A DNA stretch of 13,670 bases from an uncultured Collinsella sp. (GTDB lineage: Bacteria > Actinomycetota > Coriobacteriia > Coriobacteriales > Coriobacteriaceae): the NCBI GenBank assembly GCA_900556675.1, contig USQE01000012.1:1-13670 (forward strand), read 5' to 3'. This document shows, piece by piece, positions 7,121 to 13,670 of this stretch; the first letter of the stretch is position 1, and every line of letters starts with the position of its first letter. The notes under the pieces were generated by a model that saw nothing but the letters and a program-made list of their open reading frames with translations, made no database searches and was not told the origin of the DNA. A program made the translations under genes and the position numbers.

Positions 7121-7959
7121 TGAAACGCGATAAGGTTATCAACCGCGCGCTCTCGATTTTCTTTACGATCCTGTCGCTCGCGTGGATCTACCCCGTGTTC
7201 ATGATTGCGCTTAATTCTTTTAAGAAAGCGACCGCAATCAGCACCACCACGGCATTCGATCTGCTCACGCCCGAGACGTTCAACGGCCTCGCAAACTACA
7301 TGCACGCCCTTAACGAGCAGGGCTTTGCCTCGGCATTTATGTACTCGCTCATCATCACGGTCACGTCGGTCGTGCTGATCTTGGTGTGCTGCTCCATGTG
7401 CGCTTGGTACGTAGTGCGCGTCAACAGCAAGATCTCGAACTTCTTCTATTACCTGTTCGTGTTCTCGATGGTCGTACCGTTCCAGATGCTCATGTTCACG
7501 CTGTCCAATTTGGCGGACCGCATCGGCTTCAACACGCCGTTCAACATCTGCTTTATCTACCTTGGCTTTGGCGCGGGCCTGGCGGTCTTTATGTTCGCCG
7601 GCTTTGTAAAGAACATCCCGCTCGAGATCGAAGAGGCGGCCATGATCGACGGCTGCAACCCGGTCCAGGTGTTCTTTAAGATCGTCCTCCCCATCATGAA
7701 GCCCACCTATCTTTCGGTCGGCATCCTCGAGACCATGTGGGTCTGGAACGACTATCTGCTGCCCTACCTTACGCTCGACTCCACCAAGTACAAGACCATT
7801 CCTATCTTGATTCAGTACTTCCGCGGCGGCTACGGCCACGTCGAGCTCGGCCCCATGATGGCCTGCATCATGATGGTCGTTGTCCCCATCGTCATCATGT
7901 ACATCCTCTGCCAGAAGTACATCATCGACGGTGTGGTGGCAGGTGCCGTCAAGGGCTGA
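7120..7959 (+). CDS. Sugar ABC transporter permease, MalG/MsmG type
   Basis: A 279-residue partner permease. Hydrophobic segments lie near residues 9-31, 72-98, 107-128, 142-165, 195-215 and 245-266. The EAA loop is at about 170-190 (EEAAMIDGCNPVQVFFKIVLP). The C-terminal part carries the WNDYLLPYL stretch and the ending YIIDGVVAGAVKG, both characteristic of this subgroup. AAGGAGG (7103-7109) sits inside the 3' end of the preceding gene, ten bases before the ATG. It forms the pore with the preceding permease. A stem-loop separates it from the ATPase gene. Confidence 0.93.
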   Translation: MKRDKVINRALSIFFTILSLAWIYPVFMIALNSFKKATAISTTTAFDLLTPETFNGLANYMHALNEQGFASAFMYSLIITVTSVVLILVCCSMCAWYVVRVNSKISNFFYYLFVFSMVVPFQMLMFTLSNLADRIGFNTPFNICFIYLGFGAGLAVFMFAGFVKNIPLEIEEAAMIDGCNPVQVFFKIVLPIMKPTYLSVGILETMWVWNDYLLPYLTLDSTKYKTIPILIQYFRGGYGHVELGPMMACIMMVVVPIVIMYILCQKYIIDGVVAGAVKG

Positions 7960-7984
7960 TGCCGTAACTGTTTTGCAAGTTTTA

Positions 7985-8009
7985 GCGGCGCCCCTCAGCG
8001 CGGCGCCGC
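7985..8009 (+). other. Intercistronic stem-loop before the ATPase gene
   Basis: GCGGCGCC (7985-7992) and GGCGCCGC (8002-8009) form an eight-base perfect stem with a nine-base loop, without a following T-run. It precedes the ATPase ribosome binding site GAAAGG by a few bases. It is probably an RNA-processing or stability element like the one after the binding-protein gene. Confidence 0.6.
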
Positions 8010-8027
8010 ATATCGAAAGGTAAAGAC

Positions 8028-9227
8028 ATGGCCGAGATCGTTCTCAAACATGTTCAGAAGGTGTATCCCAACAACGAGTCCAAAAAGAAGGGCTTCTTTG
8101 GCAAAAAGAAGAAGACCGAGGAGAAGAAGCACAACCTCAAGGTTACCGAGGACGGCGTGCTCGCGGTGGAGGACTTTAATCTCACCGTGCATGACCAGGA
8201 GTTTGTCGTTCTCGTTGGCCCGTCTGGCTGCGGCAAGTCCACGACGATGCGCATGGTCGCTGGCCTGGAGGACATCACTTCGGGCGACGTGCTCATCGAC
8301 GGCAAGCGCGTCAACGACGTGGCGCCCAAGGACCGCGACATTGCCATGGTGTTCCAGAGCTATGCTCTGTACCCCAATATGACGGTGTACGAGAACATGG
8401 CGTTTACGCTTGAGCTCAAGAAGGTCCCCAAGGACGAGATCGACCGTAAGGTTCGCTCTGCTGCCGAGATCCTGGGCATTACCGAATATCTCGACCGTAA
8501 GCCCAAGGCGCTTTCGGGCGGCCAGCGCCAGCGTGTCGCCATCGGCCGCGCCATCGTGCGTGACCCCAAGGTCTTCCTGATGGACGAGCCGCTGTCCAAC
8601 CTGGACGCCAAGCTGCGTAACCAGATGCGTGCCGAGCTCATCAAGCTGCGTCACGAGATTAAGGGCACCTTTATCTACGTTACCCACGACCAGACCGAGG
8701 CCATGACCCTCGGCGACCGCATCGTGGTCATGAAGGACGGCGTCGTCCAGCAGATCGCCACCCCGCAGGAGGTCTTCAACCATCCCGCGAACATCTTCGT
8801 CGCCGGTTTTATCGGCGTGCCGCAGATGAACTTCTTCGATGCCCAGCTGGTGCGCTCGGGCGACGGCTTTACCGTCAAGACCGAGGATATGAACGTGGCG
8901 CTCGCCCCCGAGACCTGCGCTCAGCTTGCTCTCAACTGGGACGACGGCGACGTGAAGGAGATCACGGCCGGCGTGCGCCCCGAGCAGATTCTGCTTGCCG
9001 ACAAGGGCGAGGAGGGTGCGCTCCAGGGCACCGTCGAGGTGACCGAGCTCATGGGCTCGACCGAGCATGTCCACGTGACCGCTCCCGACGGCCAGTTCGT
9101 CCTGATCATTCCCGTTGTCGACCTTGAGGCCAAGGGTGCGCTCAAGGCTGGCGACACCATCTGGTTCAAGTTCGAGAAGAACGCGACCCATCTCTTCGAT
9201 AAGGTGTCCGGCAAGAACCTTATCTAG
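8028..9227 (+). CDS. ugpC: Sugar ABC transporter ATP-binding protein, MsmK/MalK/UgpC family
   Basis: A 399-residue cytoplasmic ATPase that powers the importer. Walker A GPSGCGKST is at 64-72, Q-loop Q110, signature LSGGQRQR at 162-169, Walker B FLMDEP at 183-188, and switch H220 in YVTHD. The region from about 255 to the end is the TOBE/OB regulatory domain typical of MalK-like proteins. Between the first two beta strands there is a lysine-rich insertion at about 16-40 (SKKKGFFGKKKKTEEKK) absent from E. coli MalK; similar insertions are familiar from some Gram-positive relatives. The symbol is the family name in common use and does not imply glycerol-3-phosphate transport. GAAAGG lies seven bases before the ATG. 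It is last in the operon, followed by a terminator. One such ATPase can serve several sugar importers in Gram-positive bacteria. Confidence 0.93.
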   Translation: MAEIVLKHVQKVYPNNESKKKGFFGKKKKTEEKKHNLKVTEDGVLAVEDFNLTVHDQEFVVLVGPSGCGKSTTMRMVAGLEDITSGDVLIDGKRVNDVAPKDRDIAMVFQSYALYPNMTVYENMAFTLELKKVPKDEIDRKVRSAAEILGITEYLDRKPKALSGGQRQRVAIGRAIVRDPKVFLMDEPLSNLDAKLRNQMRAELIKLRHEIKGTFIYVTHDQTEAMTLGDRIVVMKDGVVQQIATPQEVFNHPANIFVAGFIGVPQMNFFDAQLVRSGDGFTVKTEDMNVALAPETCAQLALNWDDGDVKEITAGVRPEQILLADKGEEGALQGTVEVTELMGSTEHVHVTAPDGQFVLIIPVVDLEAKGALKAGDTIWFKFEKNATHLFDKVSGKNLI

Positions 9228-9295
9228 GCCCGGTGCATCCAGGCCCTCCTTTTGGGCGACTGCGGCTTTGCCATCCTTTTGCCGTGGTCACATAT

Positions 9296-9339
9296 AAGGC
9301 TCCCCTCCCGTCCACTGGGCGAGAGGGGAGCCTTTCTTT
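9296..9339 (+). terminator. Intrinsic terminator of the ABC importer operon
   Basis: The 12-base arms AAGGCTCCCCTC (9296-9307) and GAGGGGAGCCTT (9323-9334) form a perfect stem with a 15-base loop, followed by TTTCTTT. It stands 69 bases after the ATPase stop codon. Confidence 0.9.
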
Positions 9340-9374
9340 ATGACGGGGCTGTCTGGTCGGTCGTTTGTCTTGAT

Positions 9375-9429
9375 CTGTAACAGGTAGACCCAATTTTGCC
9401 GGCTAGATGTTACAGGCCGAGATTTTTTG
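9375..9429. repeat. Unexplained inverted repeat in the convergent spacer
   Basis: CTGTAACA (9375-9382) and TGTTACAG (9408-9415) are exact inverse complements 25 bases apart. A T6 run (9423-9428) follows. Because each half is itself nearly palindromic, CTGTAACAGG and TGTTACAGG also read as near-direct repeats. It lies outside both assigned terminators. It could be a second plus-strand terminator, a dispersed intergenic repeat or a protein site. The rest of 9340-9464 shows no coding potential. Confidence 0.4.
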
Positions 9430-9464
9430 GTCGAGGCAGGCCACGGGCAACACAGGGACACAAA

Positions 9465-9492
9465 AACGGAGCCGCGTTGCCACGACTCCGTT
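9465..9492 (-). terminator. Intrinsic terminator of the glycogen phosphorylase gene
   Basis: AACGGAG (9465-9471) pairs with CTCCGTT (9486-9492), with a further CGT/ACG pairing inside the loop. On the minus strand the hairpin is followed by a run of five T, partly within the stem. It begins about 29 bases after the phosphorylase stop codon. Confidence 0.75.
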
Positions 9493-9520
9493 CCTCAAGA
9501 GGATGGGTAAGGGGAATGGG

Positions 9521-11788
9521 TTAGTCCAGGTGCCAGATCTCGTCGTTGTACTGGGAGATCGTGCGGTCGGACGAGAAGGTGCCGGCGTTGGCGATGTTGA
9601 TCAGCGCCTTGCGCATCCAAGCGTCCTGGTCCTCGTAGTCGACTAGCACGCGCTCCTTGGTCTGGATGTACTCTTCAATATCGAGCAGGGCCATAAACCA
9701 GTCCTTGCCCTTGATGTCATCGTGCAGACGCTGCAGGCGCTCGGCGTTGCCGGTCGCCATAAAGGCCGGGTTGGTGATGAAGTCCACCAGCAGTTTAATG
9801 CCGGGCTTGCGGTAGAGCGCATCGGCGTTGTAGGTGCCGTCGGCGTAGAGCTGCTCGACCTGCTTGGACGAGGCGCCAAAGGTGTAGATGTTCTCGTCGC
9901 CGACGAGCTCGGCGATCTCCACGTTGGCGCCGTCGAGCGTGCACAGGGTCAGGGCGCCGTTGAGCATGAACTTCATGTTGGAAGTGCCGCTTGCCTCCTT
10001 GGAGGCCAGGCTGATCTGCTCGGAGATGTCGGCAGCGGGAATCACGCGCTCGGCAGCGGTGACGTTGTAGTTCTCGATCATGACAACCTGCAGGTAGGGA
10101 GCCACGTCGGGGTCGTTGGCGATCCACTGGGAAAGCGTCAGGATCAGATGGATGATGTCCTGAGCGATGGTGTAGGCAGGGGCCGCCTTGCCGCCAAAGA
10201 TGATGGTGACGGGGTGCTTAGGCTTGTTACCGTTCTTGATGTCGAGGTACTTCCAGATGATGTAGAGCGCGAGCATCTGCTGGCGCTTGTACTCGTGGAT
10301 ACGCTTGACCTGGACGTCGATGATAGCGTTGGAGGGGATCGTCACGCCTTGCTCGAGCGCCATAAACTCGCGCATGATGGTTTTGGCTTCGGCCTTGGTG
10401 GCGGCCAGGCGCTCAAGAATGTTCTTATCGTCGGCGAATTCGGCGAGCTTGCTCAGGTCGCCGGTGCTGCGCCAATCGGTGCCGATCACATCGTCGAGCA
10501 GACTGGCGAGCGCGGGGTTGGCGCCATGGATCCAACGGCGGAAGGTGATGCCGTTGGTCTTATTGGAGAACTTCTCGGGGTAGATCTCGTAGAACGGATG
10601 AAGCTCGGTGTCCTCCAGGATCTTGGTGTGGAGTGCGGCGACGCCGTTGATGGAGAAGCCAAAGTGGATGTCCATGTGGGCCATGTGGACGGTGTCGTAT
10701 TCGTCGATGATGGCGACACGTGGGTCGTCGTGCTCGGCCTTGGCGATCTCGTCGAGCTTGACGATAATGTCGGCGATGGCGGGGGAGACCTTCTGCAGGC
10801 TGGTGAGCGGCCACTTTTCGAGTGCCTCGGCAAGAATCGTGTGGTTAGTGTAGGCGACCATGGAGCGCACGATGGCAACGGCCTCGTCAAACTCGATGTC
10901 GTGCTTGGTGGTGAGCAAGCGAATGAGCTCGGGGATGACCATGGTGGGGTGCGTGTCGTTAATCTGGACCACGGCGTAGTCGGCCAGGTCGTGCAGATTG
11001 CTGCCGCGCTCGATGGCCTCGTCGATCAGGAGCTGGGCGGCGTTGCTCACCATGAAGTATTCCTGGTAGATGCGAAGCAGGCGGCCCTGCTCGTCGGAAT
11101 CATCCGGATAGAGGAACAAGGTGAGGTTCTTGGCGATCTCGGTCTTGTCGAAGTCGATGGAGCTGCCGGGGACCAGGCCGTCGTCGACACTTGCCAGGTC
11201 GAACAGGCGCAGGCGGTTCTTGGTGGGCTGGCCGTAACCGGGCACATCGATGTTGACGAGCTTGGAAGTAACGGCAAAATCACCGAACTCGACGGTATAT
11301 GAGCGGTCGTCGTCGATCAGGATGTCTTGCTCGCCAAGCCACTCGTCGGGGACGGCCTTCTGCTGGTTGTCGACAAAGCGCTGGCGGAACAGGCCGTAAT
11401 GGTAGTTGAGGCCCACGCCGTCGCCGGTAAGGCCCAGCGTGGCGATGGAATCCAAGAAGCACGCGGCCAGACGGCCCAGGCCGCCGTTGCCGAGCGAAGG
11501 CTCGACCTCGAACTCCTCGATCTTGTTGAGGTCGTGGCCGGCGGCGACGAGCTGGTCCTTAACCTCGTCATAGATGCCAAGGTCGATCATATTGTTGATG
11601 AGCAGCTTGCCGATCAAAAACTCGGCAGAGATGTAGTAGAGCTTTTTCTTGCCGTTGTTGAGAGGACAGGCAGCAGAGTGCTCCTGCACGAGCTTGACCA
11701 GCAGCTTATAAATACGACGGTCATCTAGCTGCTCGAGCGAAGTTCCGAAGGACTGCTCGGCGAGTTCTGCGAGATTGATACGGGGCAT
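9521..11788 (-). CDS. glgP: Glycogen/maltodextrin phosphorylase (GT35)
   Basis: A 755-residue pyridoxal-phosphate enzyme that cleaves alpha-1,4-glucan ends with phosphate to give glucose-1-phosphate. Family motifs are intact: KLYYISAEFLIG near 49, EPSLGNGGLGRLAACFLDS near 96, VVQINDTHP near 273, VKRIHEYKRQ near 494, and the cofactor lysine K606 in EASGTSNMKF. The length is slightly shorter than the roughly 800 residues of E. coli GlgP and MalP, but no core motif is missing. The start is secure, with AGGAGG four bases before the ATG. It lies downstream of malQ on the same strand, separated by a terminator-like hairpin. With MalQ it forms the classic pair that turns maltodextrins into glucose and glucose-1-phosphate. 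Whether it acts mainly on stored glycogen or imported dextrins cannot be decided from sequence. No regulator palindrome lies directly before it. Confidence 0.95.
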   Translation of the reverse strand: MPRINLAELAEQSFGTSLEQLDDRRIYKLLVKLVQEHSAACPLNNGKKKLYYISAEFLIGKLLINNMIDLGIYDEVKDQLVAAGHDLNKIEEFEVEPSLGNGGLGRLAACFLDSIATLGLTGDGVGLNYHYGLFRQRFVDNQQKAVPDEWLGEQDILIDDDRSYTVEFGDFAVTSKLVNIDVPGYGQPTKNRLRLFDLASVDDGLVPGSSIDFDKTEIAKNLTLFLYPDDSDEQGRLLRIYQEYFMVSNAAQLLIDEAIERGSNLHDLADYAVVQINDTHPTMVIPELIRLLTTKHDIEFDEAVAIVRSMVAYTNHTILAEALEKWPLTSLQKVSPAIADIIVKLDEIAKAEHDDPRVAIIDEYDTVHMAHMDIHFGFSINGVAALHTKILEDTELHPFYEIYPEKFSNKTNGITFRRWIHGANPALASLLDDVIGTDWRSTGDLSKLAEFADDKNILERLAATKAEAKTIMREFMALEQGVTIPSNAIIDVQVKRIHEYKRQQMLALYIIWKYLDIKNGNKPKHPVTIIFGGKAAPAYTIAQDIIHLILTLSQWIANDPDVAPYLQVVMIENYNVTAAERVIPAADISEQISLASKEASGTSNMKFMLNGALTLCTLDGANVEIAELVGDENIYTFGASSKQVEQLYADGTYNADALYRKPGIKLLVDFITNPAFMATGNAERLQRLHDDIKGKDWFMALLDIEEYIQTKERVLVDYEDQDAWMRKALINIANAGTFSSDRTISQYNDEIWHLD

Positions 11789-11835
11789 GTTTCCTCCTGT
11801 GATGGGTTGATTACATGTCAGAAATACAAAAGAAG

Positions 11836-11868
11836 CCCGCGCGAGGGATTGGAATGGCCTCGCGCGGG
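11836..11868 (-). terminator. Terminator-like hairpin between malQ and glgP
   Basis: CCCGCGCGAGG (11836-11846) pairs perfectly with CCTCGCGCGGG (11858-11868) around an 11-base loop. On the minus strand it is followed by the T-rich stretch CTTCTTTTGTATTT. It starts about 49 bases after the malQ stop codon and ends 47 bases before glgP. No clear promoter was found between it and glgP, so it may be a leaky terminator that sets a malQ:glgP ratio. Confidence 0.75.
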
Positions 11869-11916
11869 GAAAACGGACGCGTCCGCACGATGGAATGGGG
11901 TCGGGTGCGGTGGCTC

Positions 11917-13422
11917 CTATTGGGGAAGCTCAATTTCGGCTTCCGACGGAATGCGGAAGTAGGTTTCGGTCCAGTCGGTGAGCTTGTGCTCGAGCTCGCG
12001 GGTGATGGCACCATCGAGCATGCGCCAGGTCCAGTTGCCGCCCAGGGTGGCGGGGGTGTTGATGCGTGCCTCGTTGCCCAGGTTGAGCAGGTCTTGCATG
12101 GTGTAGATACAGGTATCGCTCACGCTGGCGGCGATGGTGCGGTTGAGTGCATCAGCCATGGGCTCGCCTGCCTGCTGGTGGGTGTACAGGGCCGCCTGCT
12201 CGCGCTGGCGCGGGGTGGCCGTTCCCTCAAACCAACCGCGCGCCGTCTCGTTGTCGTGTGTGCCCACATAGGCGACGGTGTTGGCAATGTAGTTGTGCGG
12301 CAGGTAGTACGAGTTGGTGCCCTCAAAGGCGAACTGCAGGATCTTCATGCCGGGGAAGCCAGAGTTGTCGCGCATGTCGATGACGCCGGGGGTGAGGAAG
12401 CCCAGGTCTTCGGCGATGATGGGCAGCGTGCCGAGCTTTTCCTCGAGCGTCTTGAAGAACTTGAGGCCGGGGCCCTGCGTCCACGAACCGTAGGACGAAT
12501 CGGGTGAGGAGAACGGCACCTCCCAATAGGCCTCGAAGCCGCGGAAGTGATCCAGGCGGATGACATCGTACATGTCGAGGGCGGCGCGGATACGGCCCTC
12601 CCACCAGGAGAAACCGTCGGCTTCCATGGCGTCCCAGTCGTAGATGGGATTGCCCCAGTACTGGCCGGTGGCCGAGAACTGGTCGGGCGGCGTGCCAGCG
12701 ACGCTCACGGGATTACCGGCAGCGTCGATCTTAAAGAGCTCGGGCGTGGCCCACATCTCGACGGAGTCGCGCGAGACATAGATGGGCAGGTCGCCGATGA
12801 TGAGGATATCGCGCTCGTTGGCATAGGCCTTGAGGCGGCTCCATTGACGATCGAAGAAGTACTGCGTCATCTGGTGGTAGAGCATGCGCGCGGGATGGGC
12901 GGCGCAGACCTTGGCAGATGCTTCGCCGCGGGTACGGAGCTCTGCGGGCCACTCCCAAAAGGCCTTGAGACCGCACTCCTCCTTGACGGTCATGAACTCG
13001 CAGTAGGGGATGAGCCAGTCTTCGTTTGCTTGGACAAAGTCGTCGAAGTCGGCTGGCTTGTCGGCGGCAAAGCGCTCGGCGGCGCGGTCGAGAATCTGAC
13101 GACGGCCACCAAAGATGGCGCCATAGTCGACATTGCTGGGGTCGGAGCCCAGGTACACACCGTCGATATCGCGCTGCTCCAGATAGCCGGCCTCGATAAG
13201 CTCGGCAAAGTCGATGAAATTGGGGTTGCCCGCGCGGGCCGAGAACGACTGATAGGGCGAGTCGCCATAGCTCGTCGTCGTAAGGGGCAGGATCTGCCAA
13301 TAATGTTGTTTGCACGAGGCGAGGAAATCGACAAAGTCGTAGGCGTTCCAGCCAAAGCCGCCGATGCCGTACGGTCCGGGCAGGGACGAGATGGGCATGA
13401 GAACACCGCTTGCACGCTCCAT
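11917..13422 (-). CDS. malQ: 4-alpha-glucanotransferase (amylomaltase, GH77)
   Basis: A 501-residue disproportionating enzyme that transfers glucan segments between maltodextrins and releases glucose. The start MERASGVLMPISSLPGPYGIG is the classic MalQ N-terminus. The catalytic set is complete: nucleophile D291 in IRLDHFRGFEAYWEVP, acid/base E338 in IIAEDLG, and D390 in GTHDNE. YWGNPIYDW (255-263) is also conserved. The frame stays open upstream to 13623, but that extension crosses the preceding gene's terminator and a promoter-like TACAAT, so it is rejected. The ATG at 13422 has GGTGAG seven bases upstream and gives the normal family length. A GTG four codons earlier is possible. A candidate operator lies in its promoter, tying it to the TreR-like regulon. 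With the phosphorylase it would process oligosaccharides delivered by the ABC importer. Confidence 0.95.
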   Translation of the reverse strand: MERASGVLMPISSLPGPYGIGGFGWNAYDFVDFLASCKQHYWQILPLTTTSYGDSPYQSFSARAGNPNFIDFAELIEAGYLEQRDIDGVYLGSDPSNVDYGAIFGGRRQILDRAAERFAADKPADFDDFVQANEDWLIPYCEFMTVKEECGLKAFWEWPAELRTRGEASAKVCAAHPARMLYHQMTQYFFDRQWSRLKAYANERDILIIGDLPIYVSRDSVEMWATPELFKIDAAGNPVSVAGTPPDQFSATGQYWGNPIYDWDAMEADGFSWWEGRIRAALDMYDVIRLDHFRGFEAYWEVPFSSPDSSYGSWTQGPGLKFFKTLEEKLGTLPIIAEDLGFLTPGVIDMRDNSGFPGMKILQFAFEGTNSYYLPHNYIANTVAYVGTHDNETARGWFEGTATPRQREQAALYTHQQAGEPMADALNRTIAASVSDTCIYTMQDLLNLGNEARINTPATLGGNWTWRMLDGAITRELEHKLTDWTETYFRIPSEAEIELPQ

Positions 13423-13428
13423 GGATGT

Positions 13429-13434
13429 GCTCAC
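13429..13434 (-). promoter_or_regulatory. Ribosome binding site supporting the malQ start at 13422
   Basis: On the minus strand GGTGAG ends about seven bases before the ATG at 13422. A better-looking AGAAGG lies further upstream, 15 bases from this ATG and only three from an in-frame GTG, so the GTG start (13434) cannot be fully excluded. Confidence 0.45.
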
Positions 13435-13506
13435 CAACCTTCTTGTTGTGGGATCGGCCTGCAGATGGGTGAACAGCCCGTCCCGAGTTTTAGAGTCGAT
13501 GTCCCT

Positions 13507-13512
13507 ATTGTA
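13507..13512 (-). promoter_or_regulatory. Probable -10 box of the malQ promoter
   Basis: TACAAT on the minus strand, identical to the box ahead of the PTS-HAD gene. Transcription would begin near 13500, leaving a leader of about 78 bases. The -35 position (minus-strand ATACAT at 17-base spacing) is poor, and the spacer is filled by the candidate operator. Confidence 0.45.
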
Positions 13513-13519
13513 GAACATG

Positions 13520-13531
13520 TTGTTTAAACAT
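13520..13531. promoter_or_regulatory. Candidate GntR operator 5, malQ promoter
   Basis: TTGTTTAAACAT matches TTGTTTAAACAA at 11 of 12 positions and contains the perfect palindrome TGTTTAAACA. Outer ACATG/CATGT repeats (13515-13533) extend the symmetry. It occupies the spacer between the -10 box and the expected -35 position of malQ, a site where binding would block RNA polymerase. Confidence 0.65.
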
Positions 13532-13585
13532 GTATAGGCGAGATTAAAAAGTTGGTCCATTTTCGGTAAATGGTTACGCGCCATG

Positions 13586-13621
13586 AAAAAAAGCCCCGGT
13601 CTCACATCGTGAGATCGGGGC
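13586..13621 (-). terminator. Intrinsic terminator of the gene entering from the right edge
   Basis: A 13-base stem (13593-13605 with 13609-13621, one G-T wobble) and a three-base loop. On the minus strand it is followed by seven T (the A-run at 13586-13592). It lies 22 bases after the stop codon at 13643, so malQ is not simply read through from the preceding gene. Confidence 0.9.
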
Positions 13622-13642
13622 AAGAACGCTATGTAGGTTTTG

Positions 13643-13670
13643 CTACTCGGCGTCGGCGAAGCCGTTGGGG
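13643..13670 (-). CDS. C-terminal end of an unidentified gene (cut by the window edge)
   Basis: Only the last eight codons and the stop are present, reading PNGFADAE then TAG. The codons all end in G or C, as in the neighbouring genes, and the stop is followed at the right distance by a strong terminator, so I take it as a real gene end. Too little is visible to name it. Its position upstream of malQ and glgP makes a carbohydrate-related gene possible, but that is only context. Confidence 0.5.

Noticed and set aside
9722..11302. Long plus-strand frame opposite glgP (526 codons)
   Set aside because: It is a shadow of the phosphorylase, rich in Val, Gly and Asp without motifs or a ribosome binding site.
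13423..13623. N-terminal extension of malQ to an upstream start at 13623 (568 residues)
   Set aside because: It would translate through a strong minus-strand terminator and across a promoter-like TACAAT and operator. The family N-terminus begins at the ATG at 13422.
1..13670. CRISPR arrays, tRNA or rRNA genes, insertion sequences, phage or toxin-antitoxin genes
   Set aside because: No regularly spaced repeats, tRNA-like cloverleaf, transposase or integrase motifs were seen. The window is almost filled by ordinary metabolic and transport genes.

Overview
The window reads like a moderately GC-rich, gut-type actinobacterium of the Coriobacteriia, most like Collinsella. I infer this from codon use (strong preference for C- and G-ending codons, Lys mostly AAG in the highly biased genes), a Tat-type lipoprotein signal on the sugar-binding protein, and the gene set. 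No taxonomic marker gene is present, so the assignment is recognition, not proof. Almost all of the window is devoted to uptake, sensing and breakdown of alpha-glucosides or malto-oligosaccharides.

Layout. (1) Positions 17-3606, minus strand: a short-chain polyprenyl diphosphate synthase, preceded by an 816-residue protein that joins a PTS permease of the glucose/alpha-glucoside class (EIIC then EIIB) to a complete Cof-type HAD phosphatase. (2) A 229-base divergent control region, then a TreR-like GntR/HutC regulator on the plus strand (3836-4555) closed by a strong terminator. (3) A 306-base control and leader region, then a four-gene plus-strand ABC sugar importer operon (4862-9227): Tat lipoprotein binding protein, two MalF/MalG-type permeases and a MsmK/UgpC-type ATPase. 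Perfect stem-loops separate binding protein from permeases and permeases from ATPase. (4) A 293-base convergent spacer with a terminator for each side and an unexplained inverted repeat. (5) Minus strand: glycogen/maltodextrin phosphorylase (9521-11788), 4-alpha-glucanotransferase malQ (11917-13422), and the last codons of a further gene at the right edge.

How it fits together. A 12-base palindrome close to TTGTTTAAACAA or TTGTTTATACAA, the form typical of TreR-type HutC regulators, occurs in front of every main unit: two copies in the PTS/gntR divergent region, two ahead of the ABC operon and one in the malQ promoter. The local GntR protein is the obvious candidate to bind them, making one regulon. 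Oligosaccharides would enter through the ABC importer and be degraded by MalQ plus phosphorylase to glucose and glucose-1-phosphate. The PTS would import and phosphorylate a disaccharide, which may be the regulator's inducer. The fused phosphatase could remove that phosphate, either feeding free disaccharide to MalQ or erasing the signal. This phosphatase-tailed PTS permease inside a TreR-type regulon is the most unusual object here.
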